Positions 1-7,502 of a DNA stretch of 64,000 nucleotides are shown here, piece by piece (within the stretch, counting starts at the first letter, position 1; each line of letters opens with the position of its first letter). The notes beneath the pieces are model-generated. The model was not told where the DNA came from. It ran no database searches and worked only from the letters and a program-made list of their open reading frames with translations. Source of the stretch: Glaciecola sp049650345 (GTDB taxonomy: Bacteria; Pseudomonadota; Gammaproteobacteria; Enterobacterales; Alteromonadaceae); assembly GCA_049650345.1 (NCBI GenBank), contig JBARZY010000121.1, positions 1 to 64,000 of the forward strand, written 5' to 3'. A program made the translations under genes and the position numbers.

Positions 1-2297
1 AGCATATTTAATGCCTTCGCTTGATTACCCGTCAAGTTTAAAAATTGAGCGTATTCAACGACTGTTCTATCTGATGGATAGCGCGCATAGGCGCGTGAGT
101 AAAACATATCGGCATCATTGAATTTAGACAAGTTGACCGCAGTTTTTGCTTTCAACGCCCAATATTGCTCAGTTTCTAACTCGAAGGTCTCAAGTATTCT
201 ATCGGCCGCCTTGGTGTCGTTATTAGCCAAATATGCTGCGCTAAGCAGGAGTTTAAGATCTTTATTATTTGGGAAAGTGGGTGAAAACTTGGTTAGAAGC
301 TCTATTTGCAAATCAACATCATTAAGGGAACGCAAGGTACTTAGCACATATTTTATTTCATCAACGGTTAACTTTTGCAAACGAAGCACTTGACTGATAG
401 CGTCAAGTGCACTTTGATTATCGTTATTGTTTATGTGCACCTCAGCTAATGTGTGCAAATATAGTACATTTGACTGCTGTTCTTTTGGTACTAGCATTAG
501 TGCTTTCAATGCGTTGCTTGGTTGTTGGTTAACACCATAGAAAATGGCAAGTGCAATGCTACTTTCTAACTGTTTATCATTAAATATACCTGTAATAAAA
601 GACGTGTCCTCAAGGGAATAGTGCTTAAAGTAGTCGCTATATTGCCTTAACAAATCTAAGTTAAAGGGAAAACGTTGCAGACCTTGCTCTGCGGTAGCAA
701 TAGCATTGCTTGACTCATTTGTTTCAAAATATGCACTTGCTAACGCGTTATATACTGCAGCGTTATTAAACGAAGATATGCGCTCAGCCAACAAGTCAAT
801 TGTATTATTATATTGACCTTGTACGTTGTACGCTTCGGCCATCAACAGAATATTAAAAGGATCGGCCTTTCTACTTTGCCAGTCAGATAATGTTTGATTG
901 GTTTCTTGATATTTTTGTTGGGATATCAAATTTGCTATAACAATACTTTTAGCTGAATTAACTAATCGTGGTTCGATGACTATTTGGTCATTAAAATAGC
1001 TGTCCAGTACTTTTTCACTTGCATCAAGACCTAACTTTGCATAACTGCTTATATTATTACTACTTGCAATCAATGCTAACTCTAGAGAGTCGGTATCTGC
1101 GAGAGCAGAGCCTGCCGTCAGCTTATCAAACAATTGCGCTAAGGAAGCATTGTTCCCTACATCTTGCAACCCACTGGCTAACGCGCCCAACGTTTCTATG
1201 TTATTTTCTTGATTGACATCTGCCGACTCTATATCTTCTATTACCTGATCAATGGAACCTGTAACCGACTTTGAATACATCAATATGTTGTAATACTTGT
1301 CAGTAATAGGTGAATTAGCAAATGCTTTCTCGATAAATGCTACGGTCTGCTCATAATTTTTCAATCGATAATTGACTTCAACTGCAAACAGATAGTTTTT
1401 CTTGTTTGCGTACCCGTTCTGAATCGCTTTCTCGATGTTTAATTTTGCCTGCTCATAATCTAAGTCTTGAATTGCTACGTATGCATACAGCTGATTAGCC
1501 AATGCCTGTTCTGGTGCTGCTTGTAGCATACTTGCTAAGATTGGTTTAGCTTCTGCAAAGCGACGCGCGTAAACTAATGCGGTGGCTTTGAGCAATTGAA
1601 TTTTCAAGTATTCAGGACGCATCTGAGTATACAAATCAAACGCAAACACTGATGTGTCATATTCTTTTACAGCAAACGATGTGGTCGCAAGTAAATTAAT
1701 GACAAACCAGTTTGATTGCAGTTCAGCCGAATTATTAACAATCGACTTGAGACTGGCTACGTATTTTGATTGGTCCATATGAGAAGCAAAATCAGCCGTC
1801 GCAATAACAACCTCGCTGAGTGCCGACTTATCGCTTCGCGCATTTGCTGTGCTACTGAGAGATATTAAGGCTTGTAAATCGTTATTAATTTGCTTTTCTA
1901 GCAAGGCATAAACCAACGTTACGGTACTAATGCTTTGTGCATTGAAGGGGCCTTTATCAAGTAAACGTAATACACGTTCAAAACTACTGGTCATGTATAG
2001 CGCTTCAACTTTAAAGGGAATTTGCACGGAACTCAGGTCAACTTGTACTTTGTCGTATTGTGCAAGTGCATTTTCATAATCGCCTTGCTTTACCATCATT
2101 TCTGCTAACTTTATTCTAACTGAGGTTGCCCGTTGCGATTTTGACAAATAATTTTTAAGGTATATTTCAGCTTCAGCAGACGACAAAGTGGCCGCATGGT
2201 CTAGTACTTCTTGTTCAGTTTTTGGTTTGCTGCAAGCACTGAACATTGAAATACATATAAAAATTATTATTAACTGAGTTAAATATTTAGCGTGCAT
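1..2297 (-). CDS. prsT: PrsT-like TPR-repeat lipoprotein of the PEP-CTERM system (partial, 3' end outside window)
   Basis: An open frame reads leftward from an ATG at 2297 to the window edge without a stop, about 765 codons. The N-terminus is a lipoprotein signal ending in the lipobox FSAC followed by SKPK, so the protein should be lipid-anchored. The rest is alpha-helical with repeated TPR-like units (for example blocks around EAYNVQGQYN and LASAYFETNESSNA). This architecture and the exosortase locus nearby match PrsT (TIGR02917), usually about 900 residues, so roughly the last 130 residues are missing here. PrsT is thought to support surface assembly of PEP-CTERM proteins or polysaccharide; its exact role is not settled. 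It lies downstream of the PEP-CTERM protein gene on the same strand, separated from it by a terminator, so it may have its own promoter in the 2298-2340 gap. Confidence 0.8.
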   Translation of the reverse strand, partial: MHAKYLTQLIIIFICISMFSACSKPKTEQEVLDHAATLSSAEAEIYLKNYLSKSQRATSVRIKLAEMMVKQGDYENALAQYDKVQVDLSSVQIPFKVEALYMTSSFERVLRLLDKGPFNAQSISTVTLVYALLEKQINNDLQALISLSSTANARSDKSALSEVVIATADFASHMDQSKYVASLKSIVNNSAELQSNWFVINLLATTSFAVKEYDTSVFAFDLYTQMRPEYLKIQLLKATALVYARRFAEAKPILASMLQAAPEQALANQLYAYVAIQDLDYEQAKLNIEKAIQNGYANKKNYLFAVEVNYRLKNYEQTVAFIEKAFANSPITDKYYNILMYSKSVTGSIDQVIEDIESADVNQENNIETLGALASGLQDVGNNASLAQLFDKLTAGSALADTDSLELALIASSNNISSYAKLGLDASEKVLDSYFNDQIVIEPRLVNSAKSIVIANLISQQKYQETNQTLSDWQSRKADPFNILLMAEAYNVQGQYNNTIDLLAERISSFNNAAVYNALASAYFETNESSNAIATAEQGLQRFPFNLDLLRQYSDYFKHYSLEDTSFITGIFNDKQLESSIALAIFYGVNQQPSNALKALMLVPKEQQSNVLYLHTLAEVHINNNDNQSALDAISQVLRLQKLTVDEIKYVLSTLRSLNDVDLQIELLTKFSPTFPNNKDLKLLLSAAYLANNDTKAADRILETFELETEQYWALKAKTAVNLSKFNDADMFYSRAYARYPSDRTVVEYAQFLNLTGNQAKALNM

Positions 2298-2338
2298 AAA
2301 GGCTCCATCTTGTTATGCATTTAGGGTAAATCAAAGGC

Positions 2339-2371
2339 AAAAAAAAAGCGACATAAGCCGCTTTTTTTATT
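2339..2371 (-). terminator. Rho-independent terminator after the PEP-CTERM protein gene
   Basis: The stem pairs AAAAAAGCG with CGCTTTTTT around an 8-nt loop, with A-tract and T-tract arms on both sides. It lies just past the stop codon at 2382-2384 of the minus-strand PEP-CTERM gene. The symmetric A/T flanks could also let it work in the other direction. Confidence 0.7.
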
Positions 2372-2381
2372 TTATGAAATA

Positions 2382-3203
2382 TTACGCTTTGCGGCTTCTG
2401 TATGCTAGAGCAAACAAACCTAAACCTAATAGTGCAACACCAGATGGTGAAGGCACAAAGTTCACGTTGGCACCAGAATTGAAACGTTGAAGACCAAGAT
2501 TAGGATCGTTAAAGATAACGTCTTTGAAAAAGTCGTTCAAGTTACCAAATGATATAAGCATGTTGTAGAACGGGTCAGGTTCAATGAAGAACGCTTCGCC
2601 AGCAGGAGTCAAGCTTGGGTCATTTACTGGGTCATTAGATAATGAAGCGTTAAGTGAAAACGAACCTGAATCTACCGTGCCGTTTGATTGACCAAAATCA
2701 ATAGTTGCATCGAACAATAATTGGTCGTCAGCTGCAAGCGCGTCAAAAGAAGCAGTAGTCGAATTAATACCGTCTAGAGATAAACCTTCGTTGCTTGGTG
2801 TGTCAAAGTTTGGATCCAAGTACATTTCGATATCGCCAGACCAAAAACCAGTTTTAAAATCTGGAGCACCAGCGGTTACCGCACCGTCGAAATCAACGAT
2901 TGCATAAAGTCTGTAGCCTATGCCTGGGATATTTACTGACGGTGATAAACCTGTGTTAGACACACCGTTACCGTTAAGCAGAAACGACGTAAAGTCTAGT
3001 AAAACTGTTGCTTCGAATGTACCGGCTAACGCATCTACTAATACTACTTCGTTATAAGTACCAGCGATTTCATCGGCTTCAAATGTGGTTGGAAAACCAG
3101 CAGCCGCAGAAGCGTCTACCGTGAATGGCAATGCAGCAAAAGATGATGCAGAAGCAGCTAATAAAGCAGTTCCTAGAGCAACTTTTTTAAATGTCTGTAA
3201 CAT
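2382..3203 (-). CDS. PEP-CTERM sorting-domain surface protein (VPSP variant)
   Basis: This is a 273-residue exported protein. Residues 1-23 form a signal peptide (MLQTFKKVALG...SSFA). The C-terminal 24 residues form a sorting signal: VPSPSG, then a hydrophobic helix, then a basic tail YRSRKA. This is the tripartite PEP-CTERM layout, with PSP where most members have PEP. The middle is Ser/Asp/Asn-rich, beta-type and cysteine-free. It is likely a substrate of exosortase A (18090-19613) that is processed and delivered to the cell surface or polysaccharide matrix. The start is set by the Shine-Dalgarno sequence AAGGAA about 8 nt upstream. A sigma-54 promoter (3239-3254) and an upstream element (3318-3335) precede it, and a terminator follows, so it is a single-gene transcript. 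The specific function of the middle region is unknown. Confidence 0.87.
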   Translation of the reverse strand: MLQTFKKVALGTALLAASASSFAALPFTVDASAAAGFPTTFEADEIAGTYNEVVLVDALAGTFEATVLLDFTSFLLNGNGVSNTGLSPSVNIPGIGYRLYAIVDFDGAVTAGAPDFKTGFWSGDIEMYLDPNFDTPSNEGLSLDGINSTTASFDALAADDQLLFDATIDFGQSNGTVDSGSFSLNASLSNDPVNDPSLTPAGEAFFIEPDPFYNMLISFGNLNDFFKDVIFNDPNLGLQRFNSGANVNFVPSPSGVALLGLGLFALAYRSRKA

Positions 3204-3238
3204 GATAAATTCCTTGTGTTTAGATTCATGTATATCTA

Positions 3239-3254
3239 AGCATAAACAATGCCA
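3239..3254 (-). promoter_or_regulatory. Sigma-54 (-24/-12) promoter of the PEP-CTERM gene
   Basis: On the minus strand the sequence reads TGGCATTGTTTATGCT, against the sigma-54 consensus TGGCACRNNNNTTGCW. The invariant GG and GC dinucleotides are present with the required 10-bp separation. Transcription would start near 3228, leaving a short leader of about 25 nt with the AAGGAA ribosome site. Confidence 0.7.
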
Positions 3255-3317
3255 AAAAGTTAAACCTATGATTTATAACAATTTACACTAATTGCAGTGG
3301 GGTATAACAATAGCATG

Positions 3318-3335
3318 TGTAAAATATATCGACAG
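3318..3335 (-). promoter_or_regulatory. Candidate upstream activator site (PEP-CTERM box)
   Basis: On the minus strand it reads CTGTCGATATATTTTACA. It matches 16 of 18 positions of an element at 62180-62197 in front of the second PEP-CTERM-like gene, in the same orientation relative to the gene. It ends 63 bp before the -24 element, a usual distance for an enhancer-binding protein site. PrsR, the sigma-54-dependent regulator of PEP-CTERM systems, is the obvious candidate to bind it; that is inference. Confidence 0.6.
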
Positions 3336-3367
3336 TGCAACAAGCCCTTACCCTAATAACGTTTATA

Positions 3368-4465
3368 CTAAGGTTTGCCATTAAATAATATGCGGAGCTT
3401 CTGCTTGTGTGTTATACATTTATGTACGCCTATACTAAACGTCCAAGTAAGTGTAAGTACTAACACAAAAGCAACTGTAGCGGGTAATTTGATACCACTC
3501 AAATACAACTGATTACATGCTATTACTAAGCTTAGTACAAAAAAATGATGTGATAAATATACGGTATATGAGGTGCTGAATAACCACATGGATATAGGGT
3601 GTGTGGTTTGCAACAAATGTTTTGCAAGCCACAGTATTACTATACTTGTTGCCAACACTAACCAGCGCTCTTGAAGCGTACTCGTAATCTCAATCACAAC
3701 AGGTACGTCTGCAAATACGTCTTTAATGTGATTAATCAACACCAAAGCAACTATCACAAAAAGTACAAAAGACAATACACGATACCTGTGCTGGTTAAGA
3801 TACCGCCAACAAACATCATGTCCTAAGTACCCAAAAATAACGCCTAACATGAAGTAATCAAAATACGAAAACAACACAAACACGCTTGTACCCCCAATAA
3901 TAGGCGCATAAATATCGAGACCTATTTTATTTAAGGCAAGTAATCCTAGATAAATGACTGGAAACCCAATTAACGACACTGGCAAAATAATAGCCAAGTA
4001 GCTCTGAAAACTTCGCTCGGTTAAGCTATTAATAATTGGACGTAAACAGCCCAAAATAAAAAAATATAAAAGCAAATTAATCAAAAACCATAGGTGTCCG
4101 CTTCCTATCTGCTGGTAAGTTTGAGCAAAAGGTTGATTATTTACCACACTGAGCATACCAGCTTGCAGTGTATTAAAGACTAATATTGCCGTTATTAATG
4201 GCAAACCAATTCTCATCATTTTATTTTTCAAAAATTGCATAATGCTATATTTGAGCAACAAATACGCACCAAAAAAGCCCGAAATAATAAAAAACAATGG
4301 CATTCGAAACCAGTGAATCAGTTGGTTAACCGTGTCAGCCCAAGTAAGAGGTTCGATATACGTTACAAGCCAATATCCCGATACAGAAAAGGCAGCGCAA
4401 GAATGTAATACAAGCCCCATTAGCATGAGGATTGCGCGTAAATTATCTAAATAAACGTAGCGCAT
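3368..4465 (-). CDS. Acyltransferase family 3 (AT3) membrane protein
   Basis: A 365-residue polytopic inner-membrane protein with about ten hydrophobic segments. The N-terminus MRYVYLDNLRAILM with the following H21, and the FRMPLFFIISGFF block, are typical of AT3/OpgC-like acyltransferases (PF01757). These move acyl, usually acetyl, groups across the inner membrane onto sugars. The gene lies 3 nt downstream of an SGNH-hydrolase gene (4469-5104) on the same strand, so the two are translated as a unit. AT3 and SGNH domains are fused in O-antigen acetyltransferases such as OafB. Here they are separate proteins next to an exopolysaccharide locus, suggesting polysaccharide O-acetylation. The acceptor cannot be told from sequence. 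Confidence 0.85.
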   Translation of the reverse strand: MRYVYLDNLRAILMLMGLVLHSCAAFSVSGYWLVTYIEPLTWADTVNQLIHWFRMPLFFIISGFFGAYLLLKYSIMQFLKNKMMRIGLPLITAILVFNTLQAGMLSVVNNQPFAQTYQQIGSGHLWFLINLLLYFFILGCLRPIINSLTERSFQSYLAIILPVSLIGFPVIYLGLLALNKIGLDIYAPIIGGTSVFVLFSYFDYFMLGVIFGYLGHDVCWRYLNQHRYRVLSFVLFVIVALVLINHIKDVFADVPVVIEITSTLQERWLVLATSIVILWLAKHLLQTTHPISMWLFSTSYTVYLSHHFFVLSLVIACNQLYLSGIKLPATVAFVLVLTLTWTFSIGVHKCITHKQKLRILFNGKP

Positions 4466-4468
4466 GCG

Positions 4469-5104
4469 CTAGTTATCACAAAAACGGGTGATCAGCATGA
4501 ATAACTGCTGGTAGCCATAAGCGTTAAGGTGCACCCCATCGCCCACGTAAAAACGCCTACTGCTAATGCTGTTAAACGCTATTGTGTTTATGCTTACATT
4601 ATCTTTGTAGTTCTTTTTAATAAGTGCATTTAATACTTTGTAGTCTTCATGAAAACGTGCGCGTGCAGGGCTATATTTCACCAGCATTATTCCTATATTA
4701 GCCGAACTGTGCGTATCTATATATTGCACCAATTGCTGCAAATTCGCCCACACCTGCTCAACCGACTGCCCCTGAGCAATATCATTCTCACCAATATATA
4801 TCACTATGTTGTTAAGCCCCGCAAAATTAGCCCCAGCAACATAGCGTTGCAATGAATCAACCGTGCCATTGTCAAAACCTAGCGCGCGTGTGGTACCACA
4901 ACCATCAAGATTGTATAACGGCATGCGATCTATTGTAGAGCTACCAATAAATCGCGTGTTTTCGGGCGTGGCTTGCGTCCAGTCTTGCCACCAATAAATC
5001 ACGGTAGTTTTATCAAGCTTATGATAATATGCAATTAATGAAATGATGAGTACGAACGTTAATATACTTATCAAAAACCACTTAAGAAATGTTTTGTCGG
5101 TCAA
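4469..5104 (-). CDS. Membrane-anchored SGNH/GDSL-type hydrolase
   Basis: A 211-residue protein with an N-terminal membrane anchor (residues 9-26) and a periplasmic SGNH fold. The nucleophile block reads FIGSSTI (S56) instead of GDSL. The Asn block is YIGENDIA (N107) and the C-terminal block is DGVHLN (D189, H192), so the serine, asparagine and Asp/His catalytic residues are present. The likely role is transfer or removal of acyl groups on sugars together with the AT3 protein directly downstream. The start is a TTG at 5102-5104; no in-frame ATG precedes the conserved region, so the start is uncertain. It is head to head with the GNAT gene at 5106, with 1 nt between their start codons. Confidence 0.78.
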   Translation of the reverse strand: MTDKTFLKWFLISILTFVLIISLIAYYHKLDKTTVIYWWQDWTQATPENTRFIGSSTIDRMPLYNLDGCGTTRALGFDNGTVDSLQRYVAGANFAGLNNIVIYIGENDIAQGQSVEQVWANLQQLVQYIDTHSSANIGIMLVKYSPARARFHEDYKVLNALIKKNYKDNVSINTIAFNSISSRRFYVGDGVHLNAYGYQQLFMLITRFCDN

Positions 5105-5105
5105 A

Positions 5106-6206
5106 ATGGAACACCAATCGTCTACTGTTAATGCTGCGTGTATAACTGATTATACACCACAAACCGTTGCTAATTTGTATTCAGCGGTATTTGGTGACGC
5201 GCCCGCAACCACGTTTTTTTTATCAGAAACATGGATTAGCACTTGGCTAGCACATGCCTCTGTGAAGCCTAATTTGTTGGTTTTCTCTGATGTAACTAGC
5301 AACCGACCGCTTGGGTTTGCATTTATTGGTTGCACAAATAACATACTAGGCAAACACTATTATTTAAACCAAACCGGCCACATCAGCGACGACCAAGTAT
5401 GGGTCGAATACAATGATGTTATTAGCCTAGCGCACCACAAGCAGTGCCGCAAGGCCTTACTTAACTACATCAGTAAACAAGCAAAATGCTTTAAGGTGAG
5501 CCTCACCAATACCATTTCTGAACAGTGGCAAAGTACGTCTTTTAACATTTGGTCAAAAATGAGCGTGGGCAGTTACAACCTTGTGCTTCGCGCTGACACA
5601 CCACTTCATACTTTATCAAAAAATACTAAAAACCAAGTTGCCCGGGCACGCAAGTATATCGAAAAACACTATGGTGAAATAACCATGCACAAAGTTGAAG
5701 ATGACACCTTACAAGACGACTTTGACCAATTAGCGCACTTGCACAAATACCAATGGGAAACACATAAAGATGGCAGTGGCTTTAACAACCCACAATTTGT
5801 TAACTTTCACTTACAGTTGCTTAAGTCCCATTCAGAAAGCCCTACACAAGCCGCTTTGTATAAATTTAGCGCACGTGACCACGTGCTAGGCTACTTGTAC
5901 TTTTTTACTTATTACAAAACGGTTTACTTTTATTTATCAGCCATTAACTACGCTGATAGAAACAATAAATATAAACCGGGTATGGTAATGCACACCCTTG
6001 CTATTCATCACTTCTCACAACTTGGCTTTACTTGCTATGACTTTTTAGCCGGTGAAGCGAGATATAAAGCGTCATTAAGCGACACTCAATCAAGCATGTA
6101 TTTTATTACTTTATATCGAAACATTTGGTACTTACTGCCGATACACACTTTAGTTAGGGTAAAAAGAAAGGTATTACATTGGCGCAAAAGGTTTTTTGCT
6201 GCATAA
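5106..6206 (+). CDS. GNAT-fold acetyltransferase (BioF2/FemAB-like, Acetyltransf_6)
   Basis: About 366 residues from the ATG at 5106. An in-frame ATG at 5043 would add 21 residues but would run into the divergent SGNH gene. The core with KNTKNQVARARKYIEKHYG, then a long helical stretch and YYKTVYFYLSAIN plus YDFLAGEARYKASLS, is characteristic of GNAT proteins of the BioF2-like family in polysaccharide clusters. These probably transfer an acyl or aminoacyl group to a sugar. It is divergent from the AT3/SGNH pair and lies upstream of the first glycosyltransferase operon. The family call is fairly safe; the substrate is unknown. Confidence 0.75.
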   Translation: MEHQSSTVNAACITDYTPQTVANLYSAVFGDAPATTFFLSETWISTWLAHASVKPNLLVFSDVTSNRPLGFAFIGCTNNILGKHYYLNQTGHISDDQVWVEYNDVISLAHHKQCRKALLNYISKQAKCFKVSLTNTISEQWQSTSFNIWSKMSVGSYNLVLRADTPLHTLSKNTKNQVARARKYIEKHYGEITMHKVEDDTLQDDFDQLAHLHKYQWETHKDGSGFNNPQFVNFHLQLLKSHSESPTQAALYKFSARDHVLGYLYFFTYYKTVYFYLSAINYADRNNKYKPGMVMHTLAIHHFSQLGFTCYDFLAGEARYKASLSDTQSSMYFITLYRNIWYLLPIHTLVRVKRKVLHWRKRFFAA

Positions 6207-6224
6207 TTAATCACCTTTAGCCTT

Positions 6225-6239
6225 TTGCTACCATAGCAA
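6225..6239. promoter_or_regulatory. Palindromic operator candidate TTGCTACCATAGCAA
   Basis: Arms TTGCTA and TAGCAA flank a 3-nt centre. The same arms with the same spacing occur at 12363-12377, upstream of the second plus-strand exopolysaccharide operon. A possible -10 box TATACT lies at 6258-6263, which puts the palindrome over the -35 region of a promoter reading into the glycosyltransferase gene at 6381. Confidence 0.5.
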
Positions 6240-6380
6240 TTCACGCTTTTTATAAGGTATACTGAAATGGTCAAGCTGGTTTTACCATTGTTATATGCAC
6301 TTCCATCTAACATGCGAAGTAATGCCATAATATACCGTTTATCACCACACTAGGATTGTCACTAACATGCAGGTAACCGT

Positions 6381-7502
6381 TTGAAAGTACTTCAATTTAT
6401 TTGTTCTACGGGGTTTTATGGTGCTGAAAGATGGGTGCTGGCGTTGTGTAAAAATACGGCGAAAGACGATTGCGAGTATGTACTTGGTGTTACCGAAGAA
6501 ACCGACAACCAAGACTTAGAGCTAGTCAAACATTTTGCGCGCGATTGCGGTGAAACCGTTTCATTTTCTATGTCGAATAAGTTCGACTACGCGGTAGTAG
6601 GCCAAATGGTCAACTACATCAAGCAAAATAATATTGATATTATTCATACTCACGGCTACAAATCTGACATTATTGGCACTATCGTTGCCAAAAAAGCCAA
6701 CATCCCAGTAGTGATTACGCCCCACGGATTTGAAAATGCTAGCGACTTTAAGTTGCGCACATTTATTTGGCTTGGGTGTCAGGCCATGCGCTTTGCCGAC
6801 AAAGTCGTGCCCTTATCACCGGCATTAGTAGAAGATGTAAAAAAATTCGGTATCAAACCACCAGCCCTTGAGTACATTCAAAACGGCGTTGATTTGAGTG
6901 AGGTAGAGCACGCTCGTGACAATTTACCTGCCAACCACAAACAAAAATTTCGCATAGGCTTCATTGGCCAAATGATAAGCCGCAAAAACATTAAGCACCT
7001 GCTAGACGTTTTTGCCAACATGCACAATCAGTTTAATGACATTGAACTGGTATTATTAGGCGACGGAGAAGAGCGCCCCGAGCTGGAGCGTTACGTTGAT
7101 AATTTTAGCTGCAAGTCTGATATTCATTTTTTAGGCTATCGCGATGACCGCCTTGCCTATCTAAAAAGCTTCGATATTTTTGCCATGACATCAACATTGG
7201 AAGGCATTCCAAGATGTTTAATGGAAGCCTGTGCAATGGGCGTGCCCGTGGTATCATACGACATTGACGGCGTAGACCAGCTCATTACCCATGAGCAAAC
7301 TGGGCTGCTAGCGCCGCTTAACAATAAAGAAGCGCTTGAACAACTATTTGTGCGCGTAAAAACGCAGCCTGAGGAGGCAAAGCAACTTGGCGCGAATGCA
7401 ATAGCATACGTCAACGAGCATTACTCTGCCGCGCGCATGGCAAACGAATATTTGGTCTTGTTTAATGATATGCTGAAAGAAACACACAAGGAACGTGTTT
7501 AA
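6381..7502 (+). CDS. Glycosyltransferase family 4 (GT-B)
   Basis: A 373-residue cytoplasmic GT-B enzyme. The N-terminal domain begins MKVLQFICSTGFYGAERW, with the glycine loop of the acceptor side. The C-terminal nucleotide-sugar domain carries FIGQMISRKN and the EX7E-type motif EGIPRCLMEACAMG near residue 275. It probably adds a sugar from an NDP-sugar donor to the growing exopolysaccharide unit. The start is a TTG at 6381 with AGGTAA upstream; the nearby ATG at 6367 is out of frame and stops at once. It is the first gene of an operon with the deacetylase, FemAB and amidotransferase genes; its stop overlaps the next start by one base (TAATG). Confidence 0.85.
   Translation: MKVLQFICSTGFYGAERWVLALCKNTAKDDCEYVLGVTEETDNQDLELVKHFARDCGETVSFSMSNKFDYAVVGQMVNYIKQNNIDIIHTHGYKSDIIGTIVAKKANIPVVITPHGFENASDFKLRTFIWLGCQAMRFADKVVPLSPALVEDVKKFGIKPPALEYIQNGVDLSEVEHARDNLPANHKQKFRIGFIGQMISRKNIKHLLDVFANMHNQFNDIELVLLGDGEERPELERYVDNFSCKSDIHFLGYRDDRLAYLKSFDIFAMTSTLEGIPRCLMEACAMGVPVVSYDIDGVDQLITHEQTGLLAPLNNKEALEQLFVRVKTQPEEAKQLGANAIAYVNEHYSAARMANEYLVLFNDMLKETHKERV

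Noticed and set aside
118..1216. Plus-strand open frames opposite prsT
   Set aside because: They lie antisense to a long TPR frame with a clear lipoprotein start and have no recognisable protein features.
5043..5105. Upstream start for the GNAT gene
   Set aside because: It would overlap the divergent SGNH gene by about 60 bp and adds residues that do not look like the family's N-terminus.
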